From: Hesseltinella vesiculosa
Taxonomy: Eukaryota; Mucoromycota; Mucoromycetes; Mucorales; Cunninghamellaceae
Reading direction: 5' to 3'
NCBI GenBank assembly: GCA_002104935.1
Contig: MCGT01000045.1
Coordinates: 62,001-126,000 of the forward strand
DNA: 64,000 nt
Position 1 is the stretch's first letter, and the number at the start of each line of letters is the position of its first letter. The notes below the pieces were generated by a model that worked only from the letters and a program-made list of their open reading frames with translations, made no database searches and had not been told where the DNA came from. Positions 11,698-22,887 of the stretch are shown piece after piece. The position numbers were made by a program, and so were the translations under genes.

Positions 11698-13551
11698 GGT
11701 GATGGGATGATGTTGGGAAAAAAAAAAGATGACGAAAAAAAAAAAAAAAGCTTGCCTGCGGGTCTTTTTTTGGACATCGTGACTTTTTTGATTGGCCGCT
11801 GTGTTCATCGATGAGTGGCATTGGCAGTAGAGAGAAGGTCAAGTGTTGTGAAAAGAGAAAACAGGGTGGCATGACATGCTTGGTGTTGCCCATTCTCAAG
11901 CGTCGACGCTGTTTTCTGCAAAGGAAGGTGGGAGGGTGATTTTTTGGAACCATTCCAAAAGGGAGAAGTCATCAGGTGCATTGATCTAGAATCGGAATGC
12001 CACATAATTTATCATTCATTCAATCAATGATTTCTTGTGAATTAAAAAAAGGGAGGACCATGGGCGTCGTTTTTTATTTTGGCCCTGACGACGTAATTTG
12101 AACGAAAAGCTCACCTGAGAGCGTCTAAAAAAGTAACCCCATTTTTTTTTTTTTTTGTTTATTGTGCATCCAGCATCGGCTATTTTTCCCATTCAAAAAA
12201 AAAAATAAAAGTGCACGACGTCACGTTAGAAGCATGGAGTCAAGCATTTCCTGTGCAAAGAGTGTTTGACCGACTCGGGTAGAGACACTTCAAAATGAAC
12301 CCCATGGGTTCCACCATCATGTCAGTGAAGAAAAAACGCTATTTTGAACCTTGTTTATCTTCATTGTTTGGCGTTTGACCAACGTAAACCGGTCTGTGTA
12401 ACTTGGGTAAGGGGGGAACAGACACCTCCTTGAACTGCATATTTTTGCAAGAAAAAAATAAAATAAATGTCTATTGTCACTTTTGTTCTGCTTGGTGACG
12501 ACATGGAAAACGTGGAGTTGGAAAAAGGGATGGGATATTTTTTTTTTGCCCCAATTTTTTTGTGATTCTGCAAATGGTGGTGTGTTTTTGTCCAGAACGA
12601 TGTCATTTGGGGACCATTGGCCAGTCAGAGAAAGGTCTCACTTTTTTGACTTGGCAAATGTGACACAAAATGATTGGTACAGCTTTTGTGTTGAATGAAT
12701 TATGCAGCTTGGCCCTTCAAACTCCACTCGTTTTTTTATAGAAAATAGAGGGGCAAAGGATGATCAAATAAAGAAGTGTTCAAACGAGACAATATGATTT
12801 TTAATCAAAGAATCATTCAATTATATAAAGGGCGTAAACAAAGCAAGGCAAAGCCTGGTCAAAAGGGAGGTTGTCATGTGCTGCCTTGCTCGAGACGGCG
12901 TTTTAATATCAGCGTTCTGATTGGCTTTGCGTGATTTTTTGGCTTCTTTCCCATCGTCTCCCAATTAGGAAATTCTAGGTCTTTCTTCCTTTATTTTCAC
13001 TCGCTCTTTTCTTTTTTTTCTTTCTCTTTTTTCTTTCTTTACCTTTGTGTTGTAGTTTCTTGTCAAAAAAAAAAAAAAACTTCCAAACGTCTTTATTGTA
13101 ACTTCTTCCCCCTCTTTCCATTATCACTCGCTACAGCACAGCAGGCCTTCCATAGCTTGTATTTTTTTTCTTTCCCACCTCCATTCGACTTCATCCCTCT
13201 CACTTTGAACACATTTTCATTTATTCCCGTTTTCCATTGTATAGCTTTTGATTCTCTGTATATTCTTTTTTGACCCCCCCCCTCCCTTTTTGTATATCTA
13301 TTTCTATTTATTTTCCCCCTCTCTCATAACCATTCATCTCAACATTGCAACATGTCTGTCTAAACCCCCCCAAAAAAACCACCCACATCATCTCTCTTTG
13401 ACAAGTCTCTCTCTCTCTTTTTTTTTTTTTTTTACAACGAACATCAAAACGAAAAATTATCTCAAACGTGCCTCATTACAAAACACCTTTTTGAAATAGC
13501 TTTCTTCTATTGCACTTTATTATTGTTTTCTCCCCCATCAACTATTTTGAT
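11698..13551. other. Long divergent promoter/leader region
   Basis: 1.85 kb between the YKT6 start (minus) and the kinase start (plus). From about 12950 the plus strand becomes extremely pyrimidine-rich (C/T tracts, T16 near 13420), as expected of the leader of a highly expressed fungal mRNA. No supportable gene. Confidence 0.5.
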
Positions 13552-14736
13552 ATGGTCGCTCAAATTGATTATTGGTCTGAAATGTCGCACACGCTGGTCG
13601 ATAAGGTGATTGACCACGATTATCAACTGTTGGAAGAACTAGGCCATGGCTCTTATGGATGTCTCTTCCTTGGCCAATCGTTACGAGACAAAACCTACGT
13701 GGCTGTCAAGGCGCTCAGCAAGATCGGCCTGGATCATCAACAACGTCAATTGCAACAATTGGAAGTCGACATCCAAGCCTCCTTGAAGCATCCTTCCCTC
13801 CTGGGACTTGATCGGGTGATTCATGAAAAGGACCATATCTTCTTGGTCATGGAATTGTGTGACCAAGGCGACTTGTTTGACTATGTCGTGCGTGAACCTC
13901 TTGACGACGAAGCCTTGATCAAATCCACCTTTTTGCAGATCCTCGACGCTGTTGCCCACATGCACAAGCAAGGTGTCTATCACCGTGACCTGAAGCTGGA
14001 AAATGTTTTGCTTAAATCCGTCAATGAAGATGACAGCGATGATTTCGTGTGCAAAGTTGCTGATTTTGGTCTGGCCACTCGTGAACGCTACTCCCTCGAG
14101 TTTGGCTGTGGCTCCACCACCTACCTGGCCCCCGAACACTTTGAAGAAGACACCGCGGATGACCAAGTGCTGCCTTATGATGCCGCTGCCTCCGACGTTT
14201 GGAGCCTCGGCATCCTCCTTCTCGCCCTCATGTTTGGTCGCAACCCTTGGCAAGAAGCCACCAACACCGACGTTGCCTATCGCGAATACCAACGTAAACC
14301 TGCCATGCTCAAAAAACTCTTCCCTCAACTCTCCCGTCCCTGTGCCCGTCTGCTACAATCCGTCTTGGCTGTCCACAGCACCGACCGACCTACTGTTGAA
14401 GAATTCAAGAACATGTTCGGCCAACTCGATCATCTCTTGGACTGCCCCACCCCTCTTCCTGCCGCCCGTTCCTCCTGTTCCTCCTTTGAAGACGAAGCCC
14501 TTGCCTTGTCCATGCACCTCCCCATGGAAATCCCCTCCAAACTCCAAGCAAGCTTTGACTCGGCTATCTTCTCCAGCGGCATGTCCTGGTCCGACATGGT
14601 CGAAGAAGACTTCCAACGTTGCTCCCTATCCTCTCGCCCCAGCTCCATTGCCTCCTCCATTGTTGAAGAACCCGAAGATGAAGATGACAGTGTCATGTTT
14701 GTCCATGGTCAGGAAAAGGACTCGTGGTGGCTCTGA
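13552..14736 (+). CDS. Ran1/Pat1-like serine/threonine protein kinase
   Basis: Intronless, 394 aa. The kinase domain spans about residues 25-300: Gly-rich loop LGHGSYGCLF, catalytic-lysine VAVKAL, HRDLKLENVL catalytic loop, DFGLAT, and an activation segment leading to GSTTYLAPEHF in place of the usual APE. Subdomain IX reads DVWSLGILLLALMFGRNPW, the form seen in fungal Ran1/Pat1, Ksp1, Vhs1 and Sks1 kinases, which act in nutrient and meiosis control. The C-terminal ~100 residues are Ser-rich with an acidic patch (EEPEDEDD) and are probably regulatory. Start taken at the first ATG; the frame is open a little further upstream without an ATG. Confidence 0.88.
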   Translation: MVAQIDYWSEMSHTLVDKVIDHDYQLLEELGHGSYGCLFLGQSLRDKTYVAVKALSKIGLDHQQRQLQQLEVDIQASLKHPSLLGLDRVIHEKDHIFLVMELCDQGDLFDYVVREPLDDEALIKSTFLQILDAVAHMHKQGVYHRDLKLENVLLKSVNEDDSDDFVCKVADFGLATRERYSLEFGCGSTTYLAPEHFEEDTADDQVLPYDAAASDVWSLGILLLALMFGRNPWQEATNTDVAYREYQRKPAMLKKLFPQLSRPCARLLQSVLAVHSTDRPTVEEFKNMFGQLDHLLDCPTPLPAARSSCSSFEDEALALSMHLPMEIPSKLQASFDSAIFSSGMSWSDMVEEDFQRCSLSSRPSSIASSIVEEPEDEDDSVMFVHGQEKDSWWL

Positions 14737-15465
14737 TCTTTTCCTACTCTCCTCTCGTTGATATCCTCCGTATGCCAAAGTCCTTGTGCTCCCCTTTCCA
14801 CTCTTTTCTTCCCACTCTATTCCCCTTGTTTATTGTCTCCTCTCTCTTCAATGTCTTTTTTGATTTTTTTTTTTTTTTTTGTTTTTTCGTCTAGTGAAAA
14901 AAAAAAATTTATACTGCTGAATTCCCCCCCCCTCCTCTTCCCCTTTTTGATGGAGCTGTGCCTCCTTTCTCTTTTTGTTTGACCACCCCCTCTCCATCTT
15001 TTTTCAAGGAATAAAAAAAAAAAAGATTTCCGATTGAATTCGTTTGCATGCCCATCCACATGAAACAGTTAAAATGAACGCCATTTTTGCCATCCACATC
15101 CTCCCATTTTTTCTCAAGAGGCGTAAAAAATAACTGACCAGGGGGGTTGACCAAGTCTTCGTTCTGAAACCTACCGAGGAAATTCATAGGAGAATCATGG
15201 AAAAAAAAAATCACACGCTTGGGCCTGGAGCTCGCCCTTCTAGCCAATCCCTTTTATTCTTCGCCCTGTTATTGCTCCCCATGTCTACCTGTATCACGTC
15301 ATCCATGGCTTTTCAGCTTGCCGTTTGCACATTGCAGGAGTGCATCCCGGTGACACATACCAAAGCAGCTTTGTGCAGCGCATAACTTTTTTTTTTTTTT
15401 GGTTGTTGCCCATAAAAATAAAGTCCTCGGCATATTACATCAGTATTATTATGAAAGGGGGGGAA
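14737..15465. other. Convergent 3' region
   Basis: Pyrimidine-rich 3' region of the kinase gene followed by the 3' region of the minus-strand cytidylate kinase. T14-T15 runs near 14866 and 15388. A 62-codon frame at 15197-15385 has a hydrophobic stretch but no other support. Confidence 0.45.
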
Positions 15466-16265
15466 TCATGGTGACGCTTGCATAAGATCTAATCGTTGGT
15501 GGACCCATTGCTGGATTTGCTGCACCTGCTGGTCTAGGGACAGATGGCTGTTGTCCAGCTCCACAGCGTCGCTGGCCTTCTTTAATGGACCCACAGTGCG
15601 AGTGCGATCGGCCAAGTCGCGGGCTTCAATGTCCTTCATTATTTGCTCCAGACCATCGTGGCCTTTCAGTTCCTTGAACCGTCTTTCAGCTCTTGCCTTG
15701 AGATCCGCCACCAAGAAAATCTTGAGCTCGGCGTCCGGGAGAATCACCGTGCCAATGTCCCGGCCATCCATAATCACACCCTGCGTACAGCGGCCACGAT
15801 ACAGATAGCCAGCGTACCTGTCGTCCAGGGTTTGGGCCATGAGCCGCTGCTTATCAGCCATGGCCTGACGCACCAACGGATTAGATGCTATAGGCGCAAT
15901 AGACCGAGTGATCGATTCCTGTCGTAACAACTTGGTCACATCCTTGCCATCGTTGCTCACCAAACCAAGATCCGGGAATTGAATGTCCAACGACTGGGCA
16001 ACTTTTGCTACCTCGTCCCGCTGCACCAATGGATCCAAATGCATCGTCATACATTTCAATGTCACCGAGCGATACATGGCGCCAGAATCAATGTACCGAA
16101 AACCTAACAGCCGTGCCAATTGCTTCGCTGTCGTGCCTACAAAAAAAAAAAAAAAAAAAAAAAAAAAGGTCGGCATGACTGGACATTCTTTGTCCACAGA
16201 GTCGTCGCTTTACTTTTCCCTGAAGCTGCTGGTCCATCAATGGCAATACGAAACAGTCGTGTCAT
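15466..16265 (-). CDS. cmk: Bacterial-type cytidylate (CMP/dCMP) kinase
   Basis: Two exons (16265-16214 and 16136-15466) give 240 aa, close to the ~225 aa of bacterial Cmk. Motifs in order: P-loop IAIDGPAASGKST at residues 6-18 (formed across the splice junction), FRYIDSGAMYRS (the CMP-binding YLDTGAMYR region), VIMDGRDIGTVILPDA (the bacterial GRDIGT signature), AELKIFLVAD, and a lid with RRFKEL and RDLADRTR. It phosphorylates CMP/dCMP with ATP. This is not the adenylate-kinase-like UMP/CMP kinase that eukaryotes normally use. The intron (77 nt) contains a 27-nt A run on the plus strand. Divergent from EDE1 with 179 bp between start codons. Acquisition from bacteria is an inference. Confidence 0.9.
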
Positions 16266-16444
16266 GCCTCCGTTTTGAGTCAAAGCAAAAAAAAAAAAAA
16301 AGAGGAAAAAAGAATGGACAGGCCAGCTGAGATTTAAAAAATCCAGGTAACGGCTCATTTTCTATTTTTTTTTCCCTTCATTGTCTCCATCCGCCTGGTT
16401 TCCTTTTTTGCTTCTTCCCTTTTTTTTTCCATCCGTGCAAACTC
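16266..16444. promoter_or_regulatory. Short divergent promoter, cmk / EDE1
   Basis: 179 bp separate the two start codons of oppositely transcribed genes, so both core promoters and leaders must lie here. Contains A14 and T8-T9 tracts; no certain TATA box. Confidence 0.6.
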
Positions 16445-19400
16445 ATGGCTTATTCTACAGTGTCTTGGGAAAAGTACCTGTCTCCACAAGAAGCAGGTGC
16501 GTATGGACAACTATTTAAAACCGTTTCAAAAGCCACTCCTGGTATTGTCACTGGTACGGAAGCTGTCCAATTCTTTGCCACTTCCGGCGTGCCCAACCCA
16601 ATCCTCTCAGATGTAAGCTCCAGCCAACTACCTTTCTATCATGACCATCAACATCCCATGCTCATTCTCCCTTTCTTCGATATCTATGGTGTGCTATCAT
16701 TGTAGATTTGGGAAACCGCTGATAGAGACAACCATGGCTACCTTACGCCAGAAACATTTTCCATTGCCCTCAAGCTCATTGCCTGTGCTCAGCATGGCAC
16801 CGAAGTAGCCGATCCCATCATCTCGACCAGTAAGACCAGACCATACCTTCAACATTCGAAACAGTAGCACCTCTTACATTTTTTTTTTATTCCTCAGCTG
16901 TACCATTGCCGCAATTCAAAGGACTGGAAAAAAGCGTCGTCAGCCCACCTATAGCTCCTGCCACCGCCTCGGCCGTCATCACCCCTACCGAACGTGAAAA
17001 ATACATCACCATCTTCCGCGCTCAGCAGCCCAAGAACGGCCAACTGGATGGCGCCGCTGCCAGAAACGTCTTTATCAAATCCAAACTCTCCAACGACATC
17101 CTCGGTCAGATCTGGTAATAACAATAATAATAACAATCATTCACACCCTCACCCTCTGCAAATTCATATGATCTAGGGCTTTGGCTGATGTACGAGGCTC
17201 AGGTGCACTCAACCAAACCGAATTCACCATTGCCATGCATTATATTGCCAAGCTGATGGAAGGCTCCTTGACAAACGTACCTGCCCAATTACCTGCCGCC
17301 GTCTATGCCTCTGCCGCCGGTACCTCCTCCACTCCCCTGCTCTCCCACCAACCTTCTCCTTTGGCACCGCAATTGACCGGCAACAGCACCAGCTCCTTCA
17401 ACCGCATCATGACGCCGCCCCAACGCGCCGCCACCATCGACTCTTTGGGCAACCTCGCTTTTTCCAACAACGACACCACCACCTCCTTCTCCTCCGTGGC
17501 TTCTCAACCCCGCGCCTGGGACGTCACTCCTTCCGAAAAGACCCAGTACGACAGCTACTTTGACAAAATCGACACCCAACGTCTCGGCTTTGTCCAGGGC
17601 AAGGAGGCCGTTGAATTCTTCAAAAACTCTGGCCTGCAGGACCGCGAACTAGCCCATATCTGGGACCTGGCCGACACCTCGCAACGCGGCCGTCTTTCCC
17701 GTGAAGAATTCGCCGTCGCCATGCATTTGATCCACAAACGTCTGCGTGGCGACCCTTTGCCCACCGTCCTTCCCGCCACCTTGGCCCCGCCCACTTCCAC
17801 CAACGAACCCACCTTTATCTCCAGCCCCATGGCCCTACCCCAACCTAACCCAGCCTTCCCACCACATCAACCACAAGACCCCTTCAATCCCCCTGGCAAA
17901 GGTAAGTCAGGACGCAACAACTCACCCAACTGGCTCACCTCCCCCCACCTCCCTCACTTAGAAGGCAGCTTGTTAGATGAAGATTTACTGGGCGATTTTG
18001 GTAATAACGATCAACTACCTCAGGTCACAAACCAAGTCAACCAACTGCAAAACCAGATCCAATCCACGCATCGCGCCATGGCGGATGTCAAACAGCAAAA
18101 GATCTCTGCCGAGCAATCACTGGAACAGCTGGGCAAGCAAAAGGAAGAGCTACAAACTGCCTTGACCCAAGTCAAACTGGCACATGATACCGAGCTCAAG
18201 GAACTCACTGAACTCCAAGAAACCGTCCAGCGCGAAGAGCCTGCTTGGCAGCAAGCCCAACGCGAATTCGAAGCCGCCCAGAAGCAACTGTCCCAGGCCC
18301 GCCATGACATCCAGCAACTCAAACAACGCATCGATGCCAGCCGCCAACAATCCGAGCAATACCGCCAACAGGTCCATACCATCCAGCATGAAACCCAAGC
18401 CTTGCTCGCCCAGATCGACCAGCTCAATGGCGACGTCAAGCACCAAACCACCATGGCAGATGTCCACCGCCGCCAAGTCACCGCCGCCGAGCAAGACCGC
18501 CAACAAGCCCAACGCAACCTCGCCGATGCCAAGGAGGTCCAAGGCATGACCGAATCCGCTAAAGGTCTCGGCTTACATACCAACAGCCCCTTCCAATCTA
18601 CACCACAAAACGACAACAACGACGACACTTCCTCGGATGACGACACGCCCTTCCAGCGCCCGTCCTTGGCTGCCAGCACCGCCGCAGCCAGCTCCTCTCC
18701 TCCCGCTCCTGCCTCTGCCTGGCCCGACAGCCCCTTTGGTCCTCCTCCTGCCACCAACCTGCCACCCAGCGACACCAAACCCAACTTCTTTGATGTCTTT
18801 TCGCCTCACCTCTCCCAGGCCGAATCCCCCGCAACCCCAAAAACTCCCCAACCGCCCGCCGCCCCAGCATCGGCTCCTGCCGCCAGCCCCAATGATGATT
18901 TCGATACTGTCTTTGGTGATCTGGCTGGCATTCCTTCTCCTGACGAGCAACCTGCCTCGTCACCCTTCTCTCCCTTCCAAGTCCCTCCCACCGAATCCGA
19001 TCCTTTTGCCAGCACGCCCACCACTGCCCCTGCTCCTGCTCCTGCCACGACTGCTTCCACTGCCACCGCCTCCGCCTTTGACGACGATTTTGACGCCGCC
19101 TTTTCAGGACTTTCCGATGCCAAGCAGGCCACACCTGCGCAAGGTGACATGGATGATATTGATGCTGCCTTTGGTATCTTTGACAAATCCGCCACAGACA
19201 CGCCCCAAACTCACCAGGATCCCTCCACCTGGGCCACTTCCTTTGATGGCATTCAACAGCCCAAAGGCAAAGCCCCAGCCAGCGACAAGCCGGCCGACGA
19301 CTGGGATTCCATCTTTGGTGGCGCCCCAGCCTCGTCTGCCGCCTCCCCCACCACCGCCAGCGCAAACCCTACCGAGCCTTTTGGTTTTGACGATGCCTTC

Positions 19401-19580
19401 TCCTCTGCCGATGTGCCGACCCCTGATGTCAAGGCTGCCGTCGCCAAGGCTGGTGAAAGTGATAAGGTCGATGAATTGGTCAAAATGGGATTTGATCGAA
19501 GTGTTGCCAAGGATGCCTTGAATAGATACGATCAAGATGTCACCAAGGCAACAAACTATCTCTTGGATCAACCCAACTAA
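16445..19580 (+). CDS. EDE1: EDE1/EPS15-like endocytic scaffold with three EH domains and UBA
   Basis: Four exons (16445-16612, 16706-16829, 16898-17114, 17177-19580) give 970 aa. EH domains lie at about residues 8-90, 122-200 (LGQIWALADVRGSGALNQTEF) and 283-365 (LAHIWDLADTSQRGRLSREEF). A Gln-rich coiled coil spans about 450-630, then a Pro/Ala/Ser-rich region with many DDFD and SPF acidic/aromatic clusters, and a C-terminal UBA domain (VDELVKMGFDRSVAKDAL). This is the full Ede1 layout: an early-arriving scaffold that nucleates clathrin-mediated endocytic sites, binding NPF-containing adaptors through EH and ubiquitin through UBA. A 60-nt in-frame segment (17902-17961) has intron-like ends. 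Confidence 0.95.
17902..17961 (+). other. Possible in-frame optional intron in EDE1
   Basis: Begins GTAAGTC after AAAG and ends CTTAG, contains CTCAC branch-like sequences, and is exactly 60 nt, so retention or removal both keep the reading frame. Retained, it encodes 20 residues just before the acidic EGSLLDEDLL segment. Confidence 0.4.
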
Positions 19581-20255
19581 ACCCCTTTTTTCATCTCCTT
19601 TATATTCCCTCGCAAACCCCCCCCCTCCTTTTTTTTGTATCCGTGTCTCCCTAATCTCTCTTTACTTCAACTTGATGTTTTGAAATGAGCATCCTCCTCC
19701 TATTGATAAATTTTATTTTATTGCGTCTCCTTGTTTTATATTGTCTCTTTTCTGATGGTCATTCACGTAAACAACCGGCTGTAATGCTAGGCTATTCACT
19801 CTTAAATGAAAAAGGAGATCAGCCGCAGGCGCCTTTTTTTTTTTTTTTTTTTCTTTTCTTTTTTTTTTTTTTTCTGCATAAAGCGGTGCACGCAGCAACA
19901 GCCAAAGCACTGCAAGACGACCAAAACCCACCGATGTGGAAAGGAAGCAAGATATGCTGTTTTTGGCCTGACTACTTTTCCACCCCCTTTAAACAGCTCT
20001 GCTTTTTTTGACGTTGACCTTTTTTTACGCGTGTCACCTTGCTCACTTCATCCCCCCTTTTTTTTTTATTCGCTGGTTTTTAAGACCTCGACTTCTCGGT
20101 TTCCTGCAAAAAAAGAGGAGGCTGTTCTTCTTTTTTTTTTTATTAACTTCTCTTTCAATCCATCCACCTTTACCAGCACCGTCCTCTCTTTCAACCCATT
20201 CTGTCCCTCCTTTTTACTCTTCTTACTGTTCCACTCGTTTTTTTTTTTATTCTCC
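19581..20255. other. EDE1 3' region and RGS gene leader
   Basis: Contains two long T tracts (about 19834-19851 and 19860-19873) and further T9-T11 runs; the last ~150 bp are pyrimidine-rich leader of the RGS gene. No supportable gene. Confidence 0.5.
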
Positions 20256-22324
20256 ATGGACTCACAAGGCTACACTTCTGTCATGAAATTCACAGTCGAT
20301 GGACGTCCTTATATCAAGGTAGAAAGAAAAAAAAAATCGAGAAAAAAAATCGCAGAGGTTCATTTTCTTTTATGATGCAGGATGTCCATGACCTGTTTGG
20401 GGCCCTGATAACACAAGTCAAATTCGATACCCATCGCTATCTGTTTCGCAACTATGATAACACCATCACCTCCGAAGAAGCTCTCAGCGTGCTTGCCAAT
20501 CTGCAATTCACCCGATCCATCAAGGTACCCGACCCCGAAGATCCTTACCGCCTCATCACCACCATCACCACCACCACCTTCAACATGGAACGCAGTGTCG
20601 CCAAGGCCCTGTGCCAGCAATTCCTCGCTGCCAGGCTCATGGTCAATGCTGTCGACCCATCCAACCGCACCTTTCGCGACCGGGGTTTCTGGCAAATCAC
20701 ACCCAAAGGCCTCATTGTCTTGAACGAATTCTGCCGCCAGACCGACAAAGACCATTACATGCTGCGCCAGTTCCCTGTCGACGGCCTTTTGCTTGTGCCT
20801 TTGGACCGCTATGATGACGACCAGCTCTGCCTCAACCGCCAAAACATGGCCGCCTTGTTCCGCACAATGATGGACGGCTTGTCCGTCAGCTCAACTAACC
20901 ACAAGGACGACACCTCCACTTCCTCTCTGTCCTCCACCACCACCACCTCCTCCTCCTCCACCACCACCGGATCCCACTATCGCTCCAAGGACGACCAAAG
21001 CCAATCTCAGAGCAAGCGCCGTACGGAAAAGACCAGCTATGCCACCACCAAGCGCAACTCGGTCGTGTCCACCCATTCCGCCGCATCCTCGACCCACTCG
21101 TCGGGCTACAACTTCACCACTCCCTTCTCCGTTGCTTCCTTGATGTCAGCCGCCTCCAACCTCACCTCCTCCACCGCCCCGTCGGAAAAATTCCACCTGC
21201 TGGACAACCGCCTGTTCCAGACCGCCAGCTCCATGCGCCAGTCCCAGAACGGCCTGCCCACCATGTCCAAGTCCAAGTCCGACTCGTCGTCTTCGTCGGC
21301 CAAAAAGACCCGTAAGATCTTCTCGTCCCAGCTCTGCTGCGACTGGCTGGTCGCCTTCTGCATGCTGGCCACCCGTGAAGAGGCTGAACTCGTCACCTCG
21401 GAATTCCTGCGTCATGGATGGCTCGAGTGCCAAAACAAGGACACCGATGTCAGCTCCATCACCGCCTCCAAAGGCACGCTCCTGGTCGTCACCAACAAGG
21501 GCCGCACCTTGCTCCTGACCGACCCTAGCCCCAGCAGCAACAAATCCATCGCGCCCACCGCTGCTTCCGTCCCCACCGCTGCCCCAGCCCTGAACCTGAC
21601 CACGCCCAACTTGGGTCCAAGCCTTCATCCGCTCTCGCCTTCGCCGGGCGCCAGCCCAGTCCCCACGGCTTTGAAGAGCCGGTTGGGCGCTGCCGGCCCG
21701 GCCGACAACAGCAGCCCCATGCTCCGCTCGTTCACCACCCGGCCTTCCAGCTCTGCCATGGACCATGCGCCCACCCAGATGGCTTCGCGCCAGCAGCAAC
21801 AGGAAGGCAATTCGGCACGCCTGATGATTGTCTTGAACGACCCTCAGCTACGCTCCCTCTTCAAGGATTTCCTGCAGCAGAACTTCTGCGCCGAGAACCT
21901 CGACTTTTGGATTGACTACACCAACCTGCGCCGCAAGTGCAAGACCCAGAACCCTGCACTCGCGTCCCAGAGCCAGAAGGACCTGCTGGAGGATGCCTAT
22001 GTCATCTGGAGCAACTACCTGTCGCCCGGGGCCAAGTGGGAGCTCAATGTCGACAATGACCTGCAGCAGGAAATGGCGCGCCTTGTCAAATCCATGATCA
22101 AGTTCGTGCCTGGCGACTATGCCCCCACCATGATCAACACCTCGTCCCAGTCCAACTCGCAGTGCCTACGTACCATGCTCAAGCGCTTCGATCGTGTTGA
22201 GGAGCAGGTCTGTCGACTCATGGCCTCCGACTCTGTCCCCAAATTTGTCTCTTGGCTCCAGCTCTATCAAAAAAAAGAAAAAATCCCCGGCCTCGACCAC
22301 GGCATCACCCTGCTCAAAGCCTGA
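20256..22324 (+). CDS. DEP-domain RGS protein (Sst2/FlbA-like)
   Basis: Two exons (20256-20318, 20381-22324; 62-nt intron) give 668 aa. A first DEP-like region (about 8-160) ends with the fungal-DEP hallmark DRGFWQITPKGLIVLNEF; a Ser/Thr-rich linker follows; a second DEP (about 315-400) reads FSSQLCCDWLVAFCMLATREEA; after another low-complexity linker, the C-terminal RGS domain (about 500-660) begins LMIVLNDPQLRSLFKDFLQQ with NFCAENLDFWIDY. RGS proteins speed GTP hydrolysis on G-alpha and so damp pheromone or nutrient signalling; DEP domains tether them to receptors. The gene is otherwise intronless and the linkers are strongly codon-biased to C-ending codons, as expected of well-expressed genes here. 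Confidence 0.93.
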
Positions 22325-22887
22325 AAAACGGCGTCTCTCTCTCTCTCTCTCTCTCTCTCTTCTTGTGTTTCCGTGCATTACCTTGCTTCCCAATGTCCCC
22401 AATCAATAAATATCATTGGTGTGTCATGTTTCCTTTCTTCTTCAAGCTTCGCTTCCCAGAGTAGTTCTGACATCACGCTGGCTTTCCTGAACTTGGTGTT
22501 CGCGCACCATCAAGTCCATCAAGCCGTGCTGGTTAAAAAAAAATAAAAAAAAAAAAAAGAGGCAAGCCAGTTTTTCATCGTCGGGTCTCTCTTGTAATGA
22601 GAACCAGGACGCGGCATAACGCCCAGAAAAAAAACAAGCAGAAGAAAGAAACAGAATGGCAGCCATCCTGATTTCATGAACATCAATACCTTTCCTTTGT
22701 TTATGACGTTCTCCCATCCAACTGTTTGGCCCTGTGCCATGCATCCCGACACGCACTTCTCTTTGACGGAGGCGATAGGACAATGAGTGAGCAGCGTGCT
22801 TTTTTTTTTACTTCTGGCGTTAAAGAAGATGCAAATGTAGCGAGAGATGGGACGGGGGTAGACGCTCAAATGGGGAAAAAATCAACA
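22325..22887. other. Convergent 3' region of RGS and THP1 genes
   Basis: Starts with the (CT)n tract at 22335-22361; AATAAA at about 22404 is a plausible RGS poly(A) signal. A12 run near 22547. Open frames on the minus strand are low-complexity shadows. Confidence 0.5.
22334..22361. repeat. (CT)n microsatellite
   Basis: About 14 uninterrupted CT dinucleotides directly after the RGS stop codon, in its 3' untranslated region. Confidence 0.9.

Noticed and set aside
15197..15385. 62-codon frame with a hydrophobic stretch, possible secreted peptide
   Set aside because: It lies in a convergent 3' region, the N-terminal part is basic and polar before the hydrophobic run, and there is no second line of evidence.
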